Of a stretch of DNA of 64,000 nt, positions 20,007 through 30,984 are shown piece by piece. A program made the position numbers and the translations under genes. Source of the DNA: Muribaculaceae bacterium Isolate-110 (HZI) (GTDB taxonomy: Bacteria > Bacteroidota > Bacteroidia > Bacteroidales > Muribaculaceae); assembly GCA_003762875.1 (NCBI GenBank), contig RIBL01000001.1:124001-188000 (forward strand), given 5' to 3'. Under the pieces are notes generated by a model, which searched no databases, had not been told where the DNA came from, and saw nothing but the letters and a program-made list of their open reading frames with translations. Positions within the stretch are counted from its first letter, which is position 1. Each line of letters starts with the position of its first letter.

Positions 20007-20795
20007 TTATTCGCGGATGGGCTCTTCAAATTTCTTACGGTAGAATATGAAGTCTCGGCCGAGGTATTTTTCGCGTACGATGGGGTTTTCGGCCAGCTCT
20101 TCCGAGGTGCCCTGAAAGAGTATCTTGCCTTCAAATAGAAGATAGGCGCGGTCGGTGATGCGCAGTGTCTCCTGTGCATTGTGGTCGGTGATGAGGATGC
20201 CGATATTTCGTTCTTTCAGGTGATACACCACCGACTGTATGTCCTCTACAGCGATGGGGTCAACTCCGGCAAACGGCTCGTCGAGCATTATGAATTTCGG
20301 GTCGATGGCCAGACAGCGGGCTATCTCGGTGCGACGTCGCTCGCCTCCAGAGAGCCGGTCGCCGAGGTTGTGGCGCACTTTCTCAAGACTGAACTCTTTA
20401 ATGAGGCTTTCGAGCTTTTCACGCTGATATTCGGGTGAGGTGTTGGTCATCTGAAGCACAGCCTTGATGTTGTCCTCGACCGTGAGTTTGCGAAACACGC
20501 TTGCCTCCTGTGCGAGATAACCTATGCCATTCTGAGCACGCTTGTACACCGGATATTTAGTAATGTTGAGGTCGTTGAGAAATATCTGCCCCTCGTTGGG
20601 AGTGATAAGTCCTACGGTCATATAGAAGGTCGTGGTCTTGCCGGCGCCGTTTGGGCCGAGCAGACCTACGATTTCGCCCTGGGTCACGTTGATTGACACG
20701 TGGTTGGCTACGGTGCGTTTGCCGTATTTCTTCACGAGATTCTCAGTGCGCAGCACCATGCGTTCGCCATGCGGCTCGGTGGTCATTTCATCCAT
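20007..20795 (-). CDS. lptB: LPS export ABC transporter ATP-binding protein LptB
   Basis: The cytoplasmic ATPase of the Lpt machine that moves lipopolysaccharide from the inner to the outer membrane. It has Walker [10 protein letters not shown], signature LSGGERRR, Walker B FIMLDEP and the LptB-typical text [19 protein letters not shown] and [13 protein letters not shown]. The longest open frame runs to 21011 but would overlap udk with low-complexity text, so I start at the ATG 20795 (262 residues). ATGs at 20786 and 20759 (MVLRTENL, the usual LptB start) are equally possible. It lies 28 bases after udk on the same strand. Confidence 0.88.
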   Translation of the reverse strand: MDEMTTEPHGERMVLRTENLVKKYGKRTVANHVSINVTQGEIVGLLGPNGAGKTTTFYMTVGLITPNEGQIFLNDLNITKYPVYKRAQNGIGYLAQEASVFRKLTVEDNIKAVLQMTNTSPEYQREKLESLIKEFSLEKVRHNLGDRLSGGERRRTEIARCLAIDPKFIMLDEPFAGVDPIAVEDIQSVVYHLKERNIGILITDHNAQETLRITDRAYLLFEGKILFQGTSEELAENPIVREKYLGRDFIFYRKKFEEPIRE

Positions 20796-20823
20796 TGGAC
20801 AGGTTGGGGTGATGTGGTGGGTG

Positions 20824-21438
20824 TCATTTGGCGCGAAGGCGCGATTCGATATAGTCGGTGAGCAACTGTATGGCCACGACGTTGCTGCCGCCCTGCGGCA
20901 CGATGAGGTCGGCAGTCTTTTTCGACGGCTCGATATACATCTCGTGCATTGGTTTGAGCACATCGCGATAGCGGTCAAGTACCATCTGGGGTGTGCGTCC
21001 GCGCTCCACACAGTCGCGTGCGATTACACGTATGAGCCGCTCGTCGGCCTCGGCATCGACAAATACTTTGACGTCGAGCATGCTACGCAACACAGGGTCG
21101 GTAAGCACTAGTATACCCTCGACAATCACTACTTCACGCGGGCTCACCGAAATGGTCTCGGGCTGGCGTGTGCAGGTGAGGTAGGAGTAAGTGGGCATCT
21201 CGATAGTCTCTCCGCGCTTCAGAGCCTCGATGTGTTTGACAAGAAGCGGCCACTCGATGGCTGCCGGTTCGTCAAAATTGATTTTGCTTCGCTCGGACAT
21301 CGGAATGTGGCTGGAGTCCTTGTAATAGGAGTCCTGCGGGAGTATTGCGACCTCACCAGGCGGGAGGGCGTTGATTATCTTGTTGACGACGGTGGTTTTG
21401 CCTGAACCTGTGCCGCCGGCTATGCCTATAACTAACAT
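20824..21438 (-). CDS. udk: Uridine kinase
   Basis: Phosphorylates uridine and cytidine to UMP and CMP in pyrimidine salvage. The P-loop is [12 protein letters not shown] at the N-terminus, followed by the family texts [32 protein letters not shown], and VVIVEGIL. An upstream ATG at 21462 adds eight residues. However, a CAAAGATA box at 21460-21467 (TATCTTTG on the minus strand) would place the transcript start below that codon, so the ATG at 21438 (MLVIGIAGG, 204 residues) is preferred. It is probably co-transcribed with lptB. Confidence 0.88.
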   Translation of the reverse strand: MLVIGIAGGTGSGKTTVVNKIINALPPGEVAILPQDSYYKDSSHIPMSERSKINFDEPAAIEWPLLVKHIEALKRGETIEMPTYSYLTCTRQPETISVSPREVVIVEGILVLTDPVLRSMLDVKVFVDAEADERLIRVIARDCVERGRTPQMVLDRYRDVLKPMHEMYIEPSKKTADLIVPQGGSNVVAIQLLTDYIESRLRAK

Positions 21439-21459
21439 ATTGTTGTTGTAATTTTTATG

Positions 21460-21467
21460 CAAAGATA
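21460..21467 (-). promoter_or_regulatory. -7 element of udk
   Basis: TATCTTTG on the minus strand; the predicted transcript begins near 21453 and fixes the downstream ATG (21438) as start. No clear TTG is seen at -33. Confidence 0.5.
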
Positions 21468-21518
21468 CGGCTCACGGTCCGATTACTAAAATATAAGAGG
21501 CAACTTTTTTCAAAAAAA

Positions 21519-21550
21519 TTTGTTTTAATTTAAAATCGGTTGTAACTTTG
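21519..21550 (+). promoter_or_regulatory. Promoter of rho
   Basis: TTTG (21519-21522), 20 bases, TAACTTTG (21543-21550). Transcription should start near 21557, leaving a leader of about 310 bases before the rho ATG. Confidence 0.7.
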
Positions 21551-21556
21551 CAACGA

Positions 21557-21866
21557 GGATTAAGCCTGTCGCACAGTCGAGTTGGCTTCATAATAACAAC
21601 CAAATCCCTTTGGATCATCGATTTTTAAGCCGTATTGCTGAAAATCTCTCCCCATTCCCTTAAATTAAGGATTTATTACTATCTCTCTCCTGTTTTCCCA
21701 AAATCGAGTGGATTACCACATTCCGTTTCAAATATTTTCTTAAAATTATATCTCCCCGTCTCAGGCATGTCACGCGGTGCGTGATGATGGTGCATAAGGA
21801 ATCAATGTGTACCGTTGTCCCGGGATAAAACAATATTAATCAAGCCCTCAATTTCACATATAATAT
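21557..21866 (+). promoter_or_regulatory. rho: Long pyrimidine-rich leader of rho
   Basis: No gene is visible between the promoter and the ATG at 21867. Between about 21600 and 21760 the RNA-sense strand is rich in C and U and poor in G, with runs such as TCTCTCCCCATTCCC, CTCTCTCCTGTTTTCCC and TCTCCCCGTCTC and little apparent structure. This is the character of a Rho-utilisation site. Autoregulation through the leader is known for E. coli rho; applying it here is inference. Confidence 0.5.
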
Positions 21867-24017
21867 ATGTATAATTTTGACGAACTCAACAGGATGGATG
21901 ATGAGCGACTGCAGGAAGCCGCCAAAGCCATCGGTATCAAGAAAATCAATCTGACAGATAAAGAAGGTCTCGTTTACGAAATACTCGAGAAGCAGGCCCG
22001 TGACCATGCCGCATCGGCTTCGGTCAATGTGCAGAGTCAGGAAAAGACCCGCCGCAAGAAAAAGGATGTACCCGAGGGCGAACGTAAGCAACGCCGCAAA
22101 AAGGGTGCTGACGAGAAGACTGACAATATGCCTGAGGCCAACCGCGAGGAGCCCCAGGAGCAACCTATGAAGAATGAAGACTCGCAGCCCGAACAGCAGC
22201 AGCCGGCCGAGGCTGCCGCACCCAAGCGTCGTGGCCGTAAACCCAAGAATACACAGCCTGCGGTGCAACACGAACAGGATGGCTCTCAGCCGGAAGAAAT
22301 CGACGTGACTGCAACCGAAGTCCCCGCAGAGACGGTTGCCGAGCCTGTAGAGCAGACTTCGGCCCCGGAGGCTGATGGGCTGGACGCGGCTGTCGAGGTT
22401 CGTCCCAAGAAGAAACGTGGACGCCCGTCACGTCAGGAAGTGATGGAGCGTGAGGCTGCCGAGATTTCGGCACCTGTCGAAGAGCCGGACTTCACACAGC
22501 CTGCAGAGCAGCAGACCTCCGGCGACAATAATTCTGACATGCAGCCTATGCTCTCGCTTCCGGCACCTGCCGGAGAGGATGGTGAGCCCCAGCCACAGGA
22601 TGCTGCCGGACAAGAGGAGCATCCCAACCGCGGAGTCTTTATCCGTGGTGGATTCCGTCCTAAGGACTCGTCGTTCGGCTCATTCTTCCCGCGTGCCGGC
22701 GGCCGCACTTTTGCTCCCCGTTCAGCCCAAGAGAAGGAGCAGGCGTCAATCACTGCTGCCACAGCCCCGATCACTATCAACGAGCCGGGCATGGAGAAAC
22801 AACAGCAGCAACAGCCAGGCAAGAAGAATAAGAAAAACCGCAACAAAAATAACGATACAAACGCCGAGGAGAAGGCCCGCTATCAGGCCCAGTATAATTT
22901 TGACGACATCATCGTTACATCGGGAGTGCTTGAGATAGAACCTCAGGGTCACGGATTTCTCCGCTCAAGCGATTACAATTATCTCGCGTCGCCTGATGAT
23001 GTGCTTGTCACCCAGCAGCAGATCAAGCAATACGGTCTTCGTCCGGGCGATGTAGTCGAGGCCAATGTGCGTCCTCCCAAGGCAGATGAAAAATATTTCC
23101 CGCTCACACGTGTGCTCTCCATCAACGGACGTTCGCCCGAGTTTATACGTGACCGTGTGGCTTTCGAGCATCTCACGCCGTTGTTCCCAGACGAAAAATT
23201 CGATCTCACCTCGGGTCGCAGCAGCAATATATCCACCCGTGTGGTCGACATGTTCTCGCCTATAGGCAAGGGTCAGCGCGGTCTCATCGTGGCTCCTCCC
23301 AAGACAGGTAAGACCATACTCCTTAAGGATATTGCCAATGCCATAGCCGAAAATCATCCCGAGACTTATATCATGATACTGCTCATCGACGAACGTCCCG
23401 AGGAGGTGACCGACATGAGTCGTAGTGTCAACGCCGAGGTGATAGCATCGACCTTTGATGAGCCGGCCGACCGTCACGTGCGCATAGCACAGATAGTGCT
23501 TGAGAAGGCCAAACGCATGGTGGAGTGCGGACATGACGTGGTGATACTGCTTGACTCGATAACACGACTGGCGCGCGCCTACAACACCTGTGCTCCCGCA
23601 TCGGGCAAGATACTTTCAGGTGGTGTGGATGCCAATGCTCTCCAGAAGCCCAAGCGGTTCTTTGGCGCGGCACGCAACATCGAGGGTGGCGGTTCGCTCA
23701 CCATCATAGCCACAGCTCTTACAGAGACAAGCTCCAAGATGGATGAGGTAATCTTTGAGGAGTTCAAGGGCACCGGTAATATGGAGCTTCAGCTCGACCG
23801 CAAACTTTCCAACAAGCGCATCTTTCCCGCTGTCGATATCATGGCTTCCAGCACCCGTCGTGACGACCTGCTGTTGCGCAACGAGACACTCAACCGCATG
23901 TGGATATTGCGCCGCTTCCTGAGCGATCGCAATTCTATTGAGGCTATGGAATTTATAAAAGACCGCATGGAGCGCACGTCTGACAACGACGAGCTTCTCC
24001 GAACAATGGGAGATTAG
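21867..24017 (+). CDS. rho: Transcription termination factor Rho with long disordered insert
   Basis: An RNA-dependent hexameric ATPase that ends transcription of untranslated RNA. At 716 residues it is about 300 longer than E. coli Rho. Residues 1-45 are the Rho N-terminal helical domain. Residues about 46-335 are a low-complexity region rich in Q, E, P and K with two AT-hook-like basic patches (KRRGRKPK near 120, KKRGRPSR near 183) and an asparagine/lysine-rich stretch. The RNA-binding fold begins at [14 protein letters not shown] (about 342). The ATPase follows with Walker A APPKTGKT (about 475) and Walker [12 protein letters not shown] similar insert in Bacteroides thetaiotaomicron Rho is reported to drive phase separation and gut fitness. 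Confidence 0.95.
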   Translation: MYNFDELNRMDDERLQEAAKAIGIKKINLTDKEGLVYEILEKQARDHAASASVNVQSQEKTRRKKKDVPEGERKQRRKKGADEKTDNMPEANREEPQEQPMKNEDSQPEQQQPAEAAAPKRRGRKPKNTQPAVQHEQDGSQPEEIDVTATEVPAETVAEPVEQTSAPEADGLDAAVEVRPKKKRGRPSRQEVMEREAAEISAPVEEPDFTQPAEQQTSGDNNSDMQPMLSLPAPAGEDGEPQPQDAAGQEEHPNRGVFIRGGFRPKDSSFGSFFPRAGGRTFAPRSAQEKEQASITAATAPITINEPGMEKQQQQQPGKKNKKNRNKNNDTNAEEKARYQAQYNFDDIIVTSGVLEIEPQGHGFLRSSDYNYLASPDDVLVTQQQIKQYGLRPGDVVEANVRPPKADEKYFPLTRVLSINGRSPEFIRDRVAFEHLTPLFPDEKFDLTSGRSSNISTRVVDMFSPIGKGQRGLIVAPPKTGKTILLKDIANAIAENHPETYIMILLIDERPEEVTDMSRSVNAEVIASTFDEPADRHVRIAQIVLEKAKRMVECGHDVVILLDSITRLARAYNTCAPASGKILSGGVDANALQKPKRFFGAARNIEGGGSLTIIATALTETSSKMDEVIFEEFKGTGNMELQLDRKLSNKRIFPAVDIMASSTRRDDLLLRNETLNRMWILRRFLSDRNSIEAMEFIKDRMERTSDNDELLRTMGD

Positions 24018-24026
24018 TATCCTTAG

Positions 24027-24154
24027 AGTATAGAGATAAAAGTATAGAGTTTAGAGTTAAAAGGCTAAAGTTTATAAGTCGGTTTCATTCAGCTAAATCC
24101 GTGCTGTAAATTTTAGCCTTTTAACTCTAAACTCTATACTTTTATCTCTATACT
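24027..24154. repeat. Perfect 43-bp inverted repeat after rho
   Basis: Arms 24027-24069 and 24112-24154 are exact reverse complements around a 42-base loop. Each arm contains internal repeats of TATAGAG and TTTAGAG. It may terminate rho transcription, but it is far longer than needed and could be a small miniature-element-like insertion. No flanking target duplication is obvious. Confidence 0.7.
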
Positions 24155-24230
24155 GTATAAGTGAATTATTTTGCTAAAGCTGGTTTTGTGATAAAACCTA
24201 ATTAAGATTAAAGTTGTTAAATTTTTAATC

Positions 24231-25628
24231 ATGGCAAAGATAATTCACGTTTCAGCTATCGCACTGCTCATCTCAGCGATGACAGGTGTCACCTCGGCTC
24301 AGAGTTGGGGCGACGATGCGTGTTATTTGCGTCAGCCTCTGCCTGAGCGGTGGAGCTTCACGCAGGAAGTGTCGCAGACCCTACCGTCTGACGACCCGTG
24401 GTGGAAATCGTTTGGCGACTCCACTCTCGATTCGCTCATAAGCATGGGCATCGACAATAACTTCAATATCAGCGAGGCTGTGCATCGGCGCGAGATTGCG
24501 CGTCAGGCCATACGCCAGGCCCAAAGTGCCTACTATCCCACGCTCGGAGCGTCGGCCGGATACACGCGCTCGCATGCAAAGCGTGCCGACACCAATAATT
24601 TTGCCGTAGGTGTCGATATGAATTGGGAGATAGACATATTCGGCAAAATCACGTCGCAGGTCAAGACCAAAAAAGCCGCCTATGATGCTTCGCGGGCCGA
24701 GTATCTCGCCACAATGGTAAGCATTTCAGCCGACATTGCCAACTATTATGTCAATTATCGCATGCTGCAAAATGACATAGCTGTGGCCAACGAGCATATA
24801 GAGTCGCAGGCGCGGGTGCTTGAGATAGCCGAGGCCCGTCACGAGGCCGGACTGGTGTCGAAACTCGACGTAGCTCAGGCCAAGACTGTCTACTATTCGA
24901 CCCAGGCTTCGTTGCCTGGAATGAAATCACAGTTATCTCAGACGCTCAATGCAATAGCAACTCTCGTAGGGGTATATGCGTCGGATATAGAGCCGATGCT
25001 CAACAGGTCAAATATTATGCCTCCCTATCAGCAGATAATCCCTGTTGACATTCCGGCCGACATGTTGCGCCGCAGGCCTGACATAGCCGAGGCTGAGGCC
25101 AACCTTGCCGGATATGCGGCGTCGATAGGTGTGGCGAAAAAGGATTTTCTGCCAACGCTCGCGCTCAACGGCTCGCTGGGGTGGGGTGGTGACAGACTCG
25201 ACGGGATGTTTGACAGCAACCATTTTTCCTACTCGATAGCCCCCAAACTTTCATGGACAATATTCGAGGGATTTTCGCGTAAGGCTGCCGTGGCTCAGGC
25301 TCGGGAGCAGATGATGATAGGTATTGATGCATATAATCTTGCGGTAATGATAGCTTATACGGAGGTAGAGAATGCCATGACATCCTATAATGCCGCCCTC
25401 GAGACATTGCGGCTCAACACCGCGGTTTTTGCCCAGAGCCGTGAGTCGTTTGCCCTGGCCGTGGAGCAGTACAAACAGGGTCTGTCGGCTTTCACCAACG
25501 TGGTCAACGCTCAGATTGACTGGCTCAATTATGCCCATTCGCTCGTGAGTGCTCGCGGCGAGGCCGTGATTGCCCTCATTGACTTGTATAAGGCCCTTGG
25601 AGGGTCGCCTGTGGCTGACAATCAGTAA
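24231..25628 (+). CDS. RND efflux outer membrane channel, TolC/OprM family
   Basis: The outer-membrane exit duct of a tripartite efflux pump. The protein has a signal peptide (residues 1-23, ending TSAQS) and lacks a lipobox. It then shows two repeats of the outer-membrane efflux fold with long helices (NNFNISEAVHRREIARQAIRQAQ and the matching YNLAVMIAYTEVENAMTSYNAAL region). PADMLRRRPDIAEAEANLA is the hallmark of the NodT/OprM group. At 465 residues the length is normal. It is the first gene of a three-gene pump operon, whereas in many species this gene comes last. Confidence 0.85.
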   Translation: MAKIIHVSAIALLISAMTGVTSAQSWGDDACYLRQPLPERWSFTQEVSQTLPSDDPWWKSFGDSTLDSLISMGIDNNFNISEAVHRREIARQAIRQAQSAYYPTLGASAGYTRSHAKRADTNNFAVGVDMNWEIDIFGKITSQVKTKKAAYDASRAEYLATMVSISADIANYYVNYRMLQNDIAVANEHIESQARVLEIAEARHEAGLVSKLDVAQAKTVYYSTQASLPGMKSQLSQTLNAIATLVGVYASDIEPMLNRSNIMPPYQQIIPVDIPADMLRRRPDIAEAEANLAGYAASIGVAKKDFLPTLALNGSLGWGGDRLDGMFDSNHFSYSIAPKLSWTIFEGFSRKAAVAQAREQMMIGIDAYNLAVMIAYTEVENAMTSYNAALETLRLNTAVFAQSRESFALAVEQYKQGLSAFTNVVNAQIDWLNYAHSLVSARGEAVIALIDLYKALGGSPVADNQ

Positions 25629-25689
25629 AACCATACGAGATATATCATAACTTAAATAACAAACCTTTTTCCATACACACATAATAATT

Positions 25690-26802
25690 ATGGATACCAA
25701 ACTGTTAATAGCGATGATGGCAGTGGCCTCGGCTCTTGTGTCATGCCATCATTTGTCAAAGGAGGCCGGAGAGACAGCCGAAACTGTTGATGTCGCGCTC
25801 CCGGTGGTCGACACTATCACACTCTCCACCGTATATCCCGGTTATCTGACAGCCCGCAGTTCGGTCGACGTGGTGGCCAAGGTCAACGGTCAGATACTTA
25901 CGAAAAACTTTGACGGAGGCACCAATGTGGATAAGGGTAAGGTGCTGTTTACGATTGATCCATCGACCTACAACGACCAGTTGAGTCAGGCGCAAGCGGC
26001 TCTCGCTACAGCCGTGAGCACCCGCGACTATGCCAAAGCCCATTATGAGGCTGTGAAGAAGGCTCTCGAGAGTGATGCTGTGAGCAAGATGGAAGTTGTA
26101 CAGGCCGAGAGTGCCTACCATCAGGCCGAGGCTTCGATTAAAAACGCCGAGGCCGCGCTCGATAACGCCAGGCGTCTGCTTGGCTTCTGTACGGTAGTGG
26201 CTCCAATTTCGGGAATGGTAACCGACAACACAAAGAGTGCCGGAAATTATGTGACGGGGCAAGGCTCGCCCGTGGTGCTCGCAACGATTTACGACACCTC
26301 GACAGTCTCGGCCAATTTTGCCATAGAGGATGACCGTCTTCATGACATCATCAATGCTCTAGCTCTGAATGATTCGCTGGATTTCAAGAGTATACCGGTG
26401 ACATTTGACGAACCTTTGCCCCATGACTATACGGGGGAAATATCATATGTCTCGCCGACACTCAACAATACGACAGGCACGCTTAAACTGAAGTGCTGCA
26501 TACAGAATCCGCATGGCGAACTCCGCCCCGGAATGTATGTCAAAGTTGATCTGCCTTATGACAGGTTGCCCGATGCCGTGCTGGTCAAGGATGCGGCTCT
26601 CGGGTCGGATCAGCTCGGAAAATATCTGTATGTCATCAATGATTCCAACAAAGTGGTGTATACCCCCGTAAAGGTGGGGCCTCTCTATCACGACTCGCTG
26701 CGTGTCATCAACAAGGGGATACGGCCCACTGACCGATATGTGACCAAGGCCCTGCTGAAAGTGCGTGACGGCATGACTGTCAGCCCAAGAATGACCAAAT
26801 AA
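25690..26802 (+). CDS. RND efflux periplasmic adaptor
   Basis: A membrane fusion protein linking the inner-membrane pump to the outer channel. The lipoprotein signal ends in ALVSCHH, so it is anchored in the inner membrane, as for AcrA/MexA. Residues about 45-80 are the first half of the lipoyl domain ([21 protein letters not shown] would start there). Residues 95-150 form the helical hairpin with [20 protein letters not shown]. The lipoyl second half ([15 protein letters not shown]), beta-barrel and membrane-proximal domains follow. It is 61 bases after the channel gene and 13 bases before the pump gene. Confidence 0.87.
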   Translation: MDTKLLIAMMAVASALVSCHHLSKEAGETAETVDVALPVVDTITLSTVYPGYLTARSSVDVVAKVNGQILTKNFDGGTNVDKGKVLFTIDPSTYNDQLSQAQAALATAVSTRDYAKAHYEAVKKALESDAVSKMEVVQAESAYHQAEASIKNAEAALDNARRLLGFCTVVAPISGMVTDNTKSAGNYVTGQGSPVVLATIYDTSTVSANFAIEDDRLHDIINALALNDSLDFKSIPVTFDEPLPHDYTGEISYVSPTLNNTTGTLKLKCCIQNPHGELRPGMYVKVDLPYDRLPDAVLVKDAALGSDQLGKYLYVINDSNKVVYTPVKVGPLYHDSLRVINKGIRPTDRYVTKALLKVRDGMTVSPRMTK

Positions 26803-26815
26803 AAAAGACGGCGTT

Positions 26816-29800
26816 ATGTTTTCAAAATTTTTCATAGACCGACCGATATTTGCCACCGTTCTGGCCATTATAATGGTGCTGGTGGGACTTATTACGGTCA
26901 AGTCGTTGCCCATAGCCCAATATCCCGACATTACACCTCCTACGGTAATGGTGAATGCCTCTTATCCCGGAGCCGACGCCGAGACAGTAGCCAAGGCTGT
27001 CGGCGAGCCTATAGAGGAGCAGGTCAACGGAGTGGAGGGCATGATGTATATGAGCTCCAATTCGAGTGACGGCTCATATTCGCTCACTGTGACATTTGAG
27101 AATGGAACTGATCTTGACGAAGCTGCCGTGAAGGTGCAGAACCGTATCTCGCTTGCCGAGCCTACACTGCCTTCGGCTGTAAAGGAGCAGGGTGTCTCGG
27201 TGATGTCGGAGTCATCAAATATATTGCTGTTTATCGCTCTCGAGAGTGACAGACAGCACGACTATTCGGCTCTGTATCTGACCAATTATGCCAAACTTAA
27301 TATTATTGACGAACTCACGCGTATAGACGGTGTTGGCGGAGCCGGAGCATTTGGCGGCGGTGAATACAGCATGCGTGTATGGCTTGACCCTGACAAGATG
27401 CAGGTGCGCGGACTCACTCCGTCTGATGTCATGCAGATGATTGAGTCGCAGAATCTTGAGGTGTCGGCGGGAAGTGTCGGCACAGCCCCCACAGGCAGAG
27501 ATGTGGACTTTGAGTTCACACTCACCGCTCAGGGACAACTTTCGACAGCCACAGAGTTTGGCAATATCATACTTCGCGCCGAGCCTGACGGATCGCTGCT
27601 TCATCTCAAGGACATCGCTACCATAGAGCTCGGCAGCAACTCCTATTCCGACATTTCGCACGTTTCAGGCAAGTCGGCCGGACTTATCGGCATCCAGCAA
27701 CTTCCCGGGGCCAATGCTCTTGATGTAGCCTCGAAGGTCAAGGCTAAGCTCCAGGAACTATCGCAATATTTCCCCGAGGGCATTAACTACCGTGTGATTA
27801 TGGACACCACTACATATGTGACAGCCTCGATCGACGAGGTGCTTGTGACATTTGTGGAGACCACGCTGATAGTGATGATAGTCATACTTATCTTTTTACA
27901 GAGCTGGCGGGCAGTCATTATTCCGATGATAGCCATTCCGGTGTCGCTTATAGCAACGTTTGCGGTCATGAAACTGCTTGGATTTTCGCTCAATACGCTC
28001 ACTCTCTTTGGTCTGGTGCTTGCGATAGCCATAGTGGTCGACGATGCCATAGTGGTGGTGGAGGATTGTGCCCGACTGGTCCAGGAGGGTAAACTGACGC
28101 CTCGGCAGAGTGCCGAGAAAGCCATGCAGGAGCTTCAGGGCCCGGTGATCGGCGAGGTGCTGGTGTTGCTGTCGGTGTTTATCCCCACGGCTTTTATCAG
28201 CGGCATCACCGGCGAGCTTTACAAGCAGTTTGCATTGACTATCGCCACCTCGGTAGCCTTCTCGGGATTCAATGCTCTGACGTTTACGCCGGCCATGTGC
28301 GCGCTGTTTCTTAGAAAGAAGGATGACCCCAATCCTCGCTTCTTCCTGTATAAATGGTTCAACAAAGGATACGGCTGGACGCTCGGACGCTATGTCAAGT
28401 GGATCGGCTCGCTGCTCAGGCGGCCGGTAGTGGCTATATGTATCTATATCGCCATATGCGCCATTGCTTTCTGGGGCTTTATCAAATGGCCGTCGAGCTA
28501 TCTGCCCGAGGAGGATCAGGGCTATTTCATGACCTCCATACAGCTCCCGACAGGGGCTTCGCTCGACCGCACCGACAAGGTAGTGACATCGCTGTCAGAC
28601 GAGATACTCAAGTTGCCTGAAGTGGCCGACGTGATAGCCATATCGGGACAGTCGATGATGGGTGGCGGAACGGGCGGTAACACTGGTTCGCTGTTTGTGG
28701 TCTTGAAGCCATGGAAAGACCGTCACGGAGCCTCGGAGAGTGTCGAGGGTGTGATGGCCAAGGTCGACAGGATAGCCGAGGGTTACCAGGAGCCGATAGT
28801 CTTTTCAATCAATCCTCCGTCAATACCGGGTCTCGGCATGACATCGGGTATGCAGATGCAGTTACTCGACATCAACAATCTCGGTGCCGACGCGCTGGCT
28901 CAGGCCATTGAGGCGATGAAAGAAAAGGGCGCGAAGGACAAGCGGTTTGCCCAGCTTACATCACAGTTTCAGGGCTCGGTGCCGCAATATAGTGTCAAGG
29001 TCGACCGTGATCGTGCTAAGATGTTGAATCTCAGACTTGAGGATATATATTCGACACTATCGTCGTTTATGGGCAGCTCGTATGTCAATGACTTTGTGAA
29101 GTTTGGCCGCACATATCAGGTTACAGTCAGTGCCGACGCGGCCTCGCGCAGTCACATCGACGATGTGCCGCGACTGACGGTGCGCAACAGTGACGGCGAG
29201 ATGGTGCCGTTCTCATCTTTTGCCAGCGTTGTCCCCTCGCTCGGTCAGGCATCGGTGAGCCGCTACAATATGTATACTACTGCATCCATCACAGGCACTC
29301 CGGCCCAAAACGTGTCGAGTGCCGACTGCATAGCCGGCATGGAAGAACTGCTCAAAGAGACGGTAGGCGATGATTTTTCATATGCCTGGACCGGCGAGGC
29401 CTATCAGGAGACCCAGTCGGGCACGACCATTACATTGGTGCTGATTTTTGCAGTGATAATCACCATACTGGTACTTGCCGCGCAATATGAGAGCTGGACC
29501 GACCCGATCGCCGTGGTCATCTCTATGCCTACGGCTATACTCGGCACTGTGGTAGGATGTATATTTATGTCGCAGTCAATATCCATCTATACTCAGATAG
29601 GCATTATACTCCTGTTGGGACTTTCGGCCAAAAACGCCATACTTATCGTGGAATATGCCAGAGACTTCCGTAAGTCTGGGGCCGATATACGTCAGGCCGC
29701 ACTGGATGCGGGCCGCATACGTTTCAGGCCGATTATGATGACGGCTCTTGCGTTTGTGTTTGGTGTGATGCCTATGCTTTTTGCCTCAGGAGCCGGCGCG

Positions 29801-30010
29801 GCCTCGCGTGTGGCTCTCGGCACGGCCGTTGTGTTCGGAATGGCCATAAATGCCATTGTCGGAACATTGTTTGTGCCGGGATTTTGGGAACTGTTGCAGA
29901 ATTTCAAGGAGAAGCATCTCAATAAACTTTTTGCTTCCTCCGACAAGCCTGTAAAAAACACATCCTCCGACAATGACACCTCGCAAAACAGACTGAAAGA
30001 CGAAGTGTAG
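26816..30010 (+). CDS. RND multidrug efflux pump, HAE1/AcrB type
   Basis: The inner-membrane proton-driven pump of the tripartite system. At 1,064 residues it has the AcrB layout: TM1 ([15 protein letters not shown]), a large periplasmic porter domain, TM2-6 with the proton-relay aspartates in [13 protein letters not shown], a second porter domain, and TM8-12 with [19 protein letters not shown]. The text ([26 protein letters not shown]-like, [10 protein letters not shown]-type) is that of the hydrophobe/amphiphile efflux family. The substrate cannot be read; bile salts and drugs are common for gut Bacteroidales. The operon ends in a very long hairpin. Confidence 0.9.
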   Translation: MFSKFFIDRPIFATVLAIIMVLVGLITVKSLPIAQYPDITPPTVMVNASYPGADAETVAKAVGEPIEEQVNGVEGMMYMSSNSSDGSYSLTVTFENGTDLDEAAVKVQNRISLAEPTLPSAVKEQGVSVMSESSNILLFIALESDRQHDYSALYLTNYAKLNIIDELTRIDGVGGAGAFGGGEYSMRVWLDPDKMQVRGLTPSDVMQMIESQNLEVSAGSVGTAPTGRDVDFEFTLTAQGQLSTATEFGNIILRAEPDGSLLHLKDIATIELGSNSYSDISHVSGKSAGLIGIQQLPGANALDVASKVKAKLQELSQYFPEGINYRVIMDTTTYVTASIDEVLVTFVETTLIVMIVILIFLQSWRAVIIPMIAIPVSLIATFAVMKLLGFSLNTLTLFGLVLAIAIVVDDAIVVVEDCARLVQEGKLTPRQSAEKAMQELQGPVIGEVLVLLSVFIPTAFISGITGELYKQFALTIATSVAFSGFNALTFTPAMCALFLRKKDDPNPRFFLYKWFNKGYGWTLGRYVKWIGSLLRRPVVAICIYIAICAIAFWGFIKWPSSYLPEEDQGYFMTSIQLPTGASLDRTDKVVTSLSDEILKLPEVADVIAISGQSMMGGGTGGNTGSLFVVLKPWKDRHGASESVEGVMAKVDRIAEGYQEPIVFSINPPSIPGLGMTSGMQMQLLDINNLGADALAQAIEAMKEKGAKDKRFAQLTSQFQGSVPQYSVKVDRDRAKMLNLRLEDIYSTLSSFMGSSYVNDFVKFGRTYQVTVSADAASRSHIDDVPRLTVRNSDGEMVPFSSFASVVPSLGQASVSRYNMYTTASITGTPAQNVSSADCIAGMEELLKETVGDDFSYAWTGEAYQETQSGTTITLVLIFAVIITILVLAAQYESWTDPIAVVISMPTAILGTVVGCIFMSQSISIYTQIGIILLLGLSAKNAILIVEYARDFRKSGADIRQAALDAGRIRFRPIMMTALAFVFGVMPMLFASGAGAASRVALGTAVVFGMAINAIVGTLFVPGFWELLQNFKEKHLNKLFASSDKPVKNTSSDNDTSQNRLKDEV

Positions 30011-30015
30011 GGGAT

Positions 30016-30115
30016 ACATAAAGACAAAAGTCTCAAAAGAAACAAAAGTTTTTTATTATATTAAAACCCTTTGAATAAAAAACTTTTGTTTCTTTTGAGA
30101 CTTTTGTCTTTATGT
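30016..30115. terminator. Very long hairpin after the RND operon
   Basis: Perfect 42-bp arms (30016-30057 and 30074-30115) surround a 16-base loop. It lies between converging genes ending at 30010 and 30134. The arm contains GATACATAAAGACAAAAG, which resembles the hairpins at 47243 and 53970. Confidence 0.75.
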
Positions 30116-30133
30116 TATTCCCCGCAATATCGA

Positions 30134-30889
30134 TTATTTTTTCATCCAGACTGCGCGTTCGGCGGCATCCATCTTTTCGATGGCATAGCGTAGGGCAGTG
30201 CGAGGCATTGCCGAGTGGTGTGTTTCGAGAAATGATCGCAACACACCGATGTCTCGTTTTCCGACCTCGCGCAGCATCCATCCGACGGCTTTGTGTATGA
30301 GGTCGTGGGGATGGGAGAGGAGACCGGTGGCTATCCTGATGGTCTCGTCATAACGGTTGGCACGTATGAGAGACAGTGTGCTCACGATGGCTACGCGCTG
30401 CTCCCAAAGGTTGTCACTTTCGGCAAGCCGGTCGAGTATTTCGCTTGACGGCATCGAGCCGTCTGGGAGCGGATGGAGAAGCCAAGTGCCGAGGATGTAT
30501 TCACATGAGAGGTCTACGAGGTCCCAGTTGTTGGCTCTGCGTGCATGACGGAGAAAGAAGTCTTTTATCTCCAGTCGTCGTTCGGCCTGTGCGGTGGCCG
30601 GCTCTCGTTTGCGAGGTGTGGCGGCCTTCATTTCCTCGACAAGCAGAAGCAGCCCGGCCAGTCGTGCCTCATGCCATTGGCTGTCGAGGAGCAGGGCTAT
30701 TTGGTCAAACGGTACGTCGAGCCGGGCCTCTTTGACCACGCTGCGGGTCTGAGGCACTTTAAGCCCGATAAACATGTCACCCTCGCCATATTGCCCTTTG
30801 CCGGTCTTGAAAAAACGCATGAGCACAGCGCGCTGGGTCTCGTCGGCCATGCTCAGCAGAGTGTCTATGATGTCATTGGCATATGTCAT
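30134..30889 (-). CDS. DNA alkylation repair protein, AlkD-like
   Basis: A HEAT-repeat DNA glycosylase-like protein expected to remove alkylated bases. From ATG 30889 it has 251 residues, near the usual AlkD length. Visible family text includes GDMFIGLKVPQTRSVVKEA, the helical repeats, WDLVDLSCEYILG, LWEQRVAIVSTL, and HDLIHKAVGWMLREVGKRD near the C-terminus. A longer open frame reaches 31342, but it would run through rnpB with nonsense text, so it is rejected. The product is probably expressed alone; its start is 95 bases from the divergent rnpB. Confidence 0.85.
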   Translation of the reverse strand: MTYANDIIDTLLSMADETQRAVLMRFFKTGKGQYGEGDMFIGLKVPQTRSVVKEARLDVPFDQIALLLDSQWHEARLAGLLLLVEEMKAATPRKREPATAQAERRLEIKDFFLRHARRANNWDLVDLSCEYILGTWLLHPLPDGSMPSSEILDRLAESDNLWEQRVAIVSTLSLIRANRYDETIRIATGLLSHPHDLIHKAVGWMLREVGKRDIGVLRSFLETHHSAMPRTALRYAIEKMDAAERAVWMKK

Positions 30890-30945
30890 GTAAAATGGTT
30901 TTTGAAGTGTGATTATGTGTGAGATTATGCAAAAGTATGGAAATT

Positions 30946-30979
30946 TTTGCGAAGAATTGAAATTATATTTGTACTTTTG
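30946..30979 (+). promoter_or_regulatory. Promoter of rnpB
   Basis: TTTG (30946-30949), 22 bases, TACTTTTG (30972-30979). The mature RNA start inferred from pairing (30985) lies 6 bases after the box, as expected. Confidence 0.6.
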
Positions 30980-30984
30980 TAACT

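Noticed and set aside
20796-21011. N-terminal extension of LptB
   Set aside because: It overlaps the end of udk, has Ser/Arg/Cys-rich nonsense text, and LptB proteins normally start near MVLRTEN.
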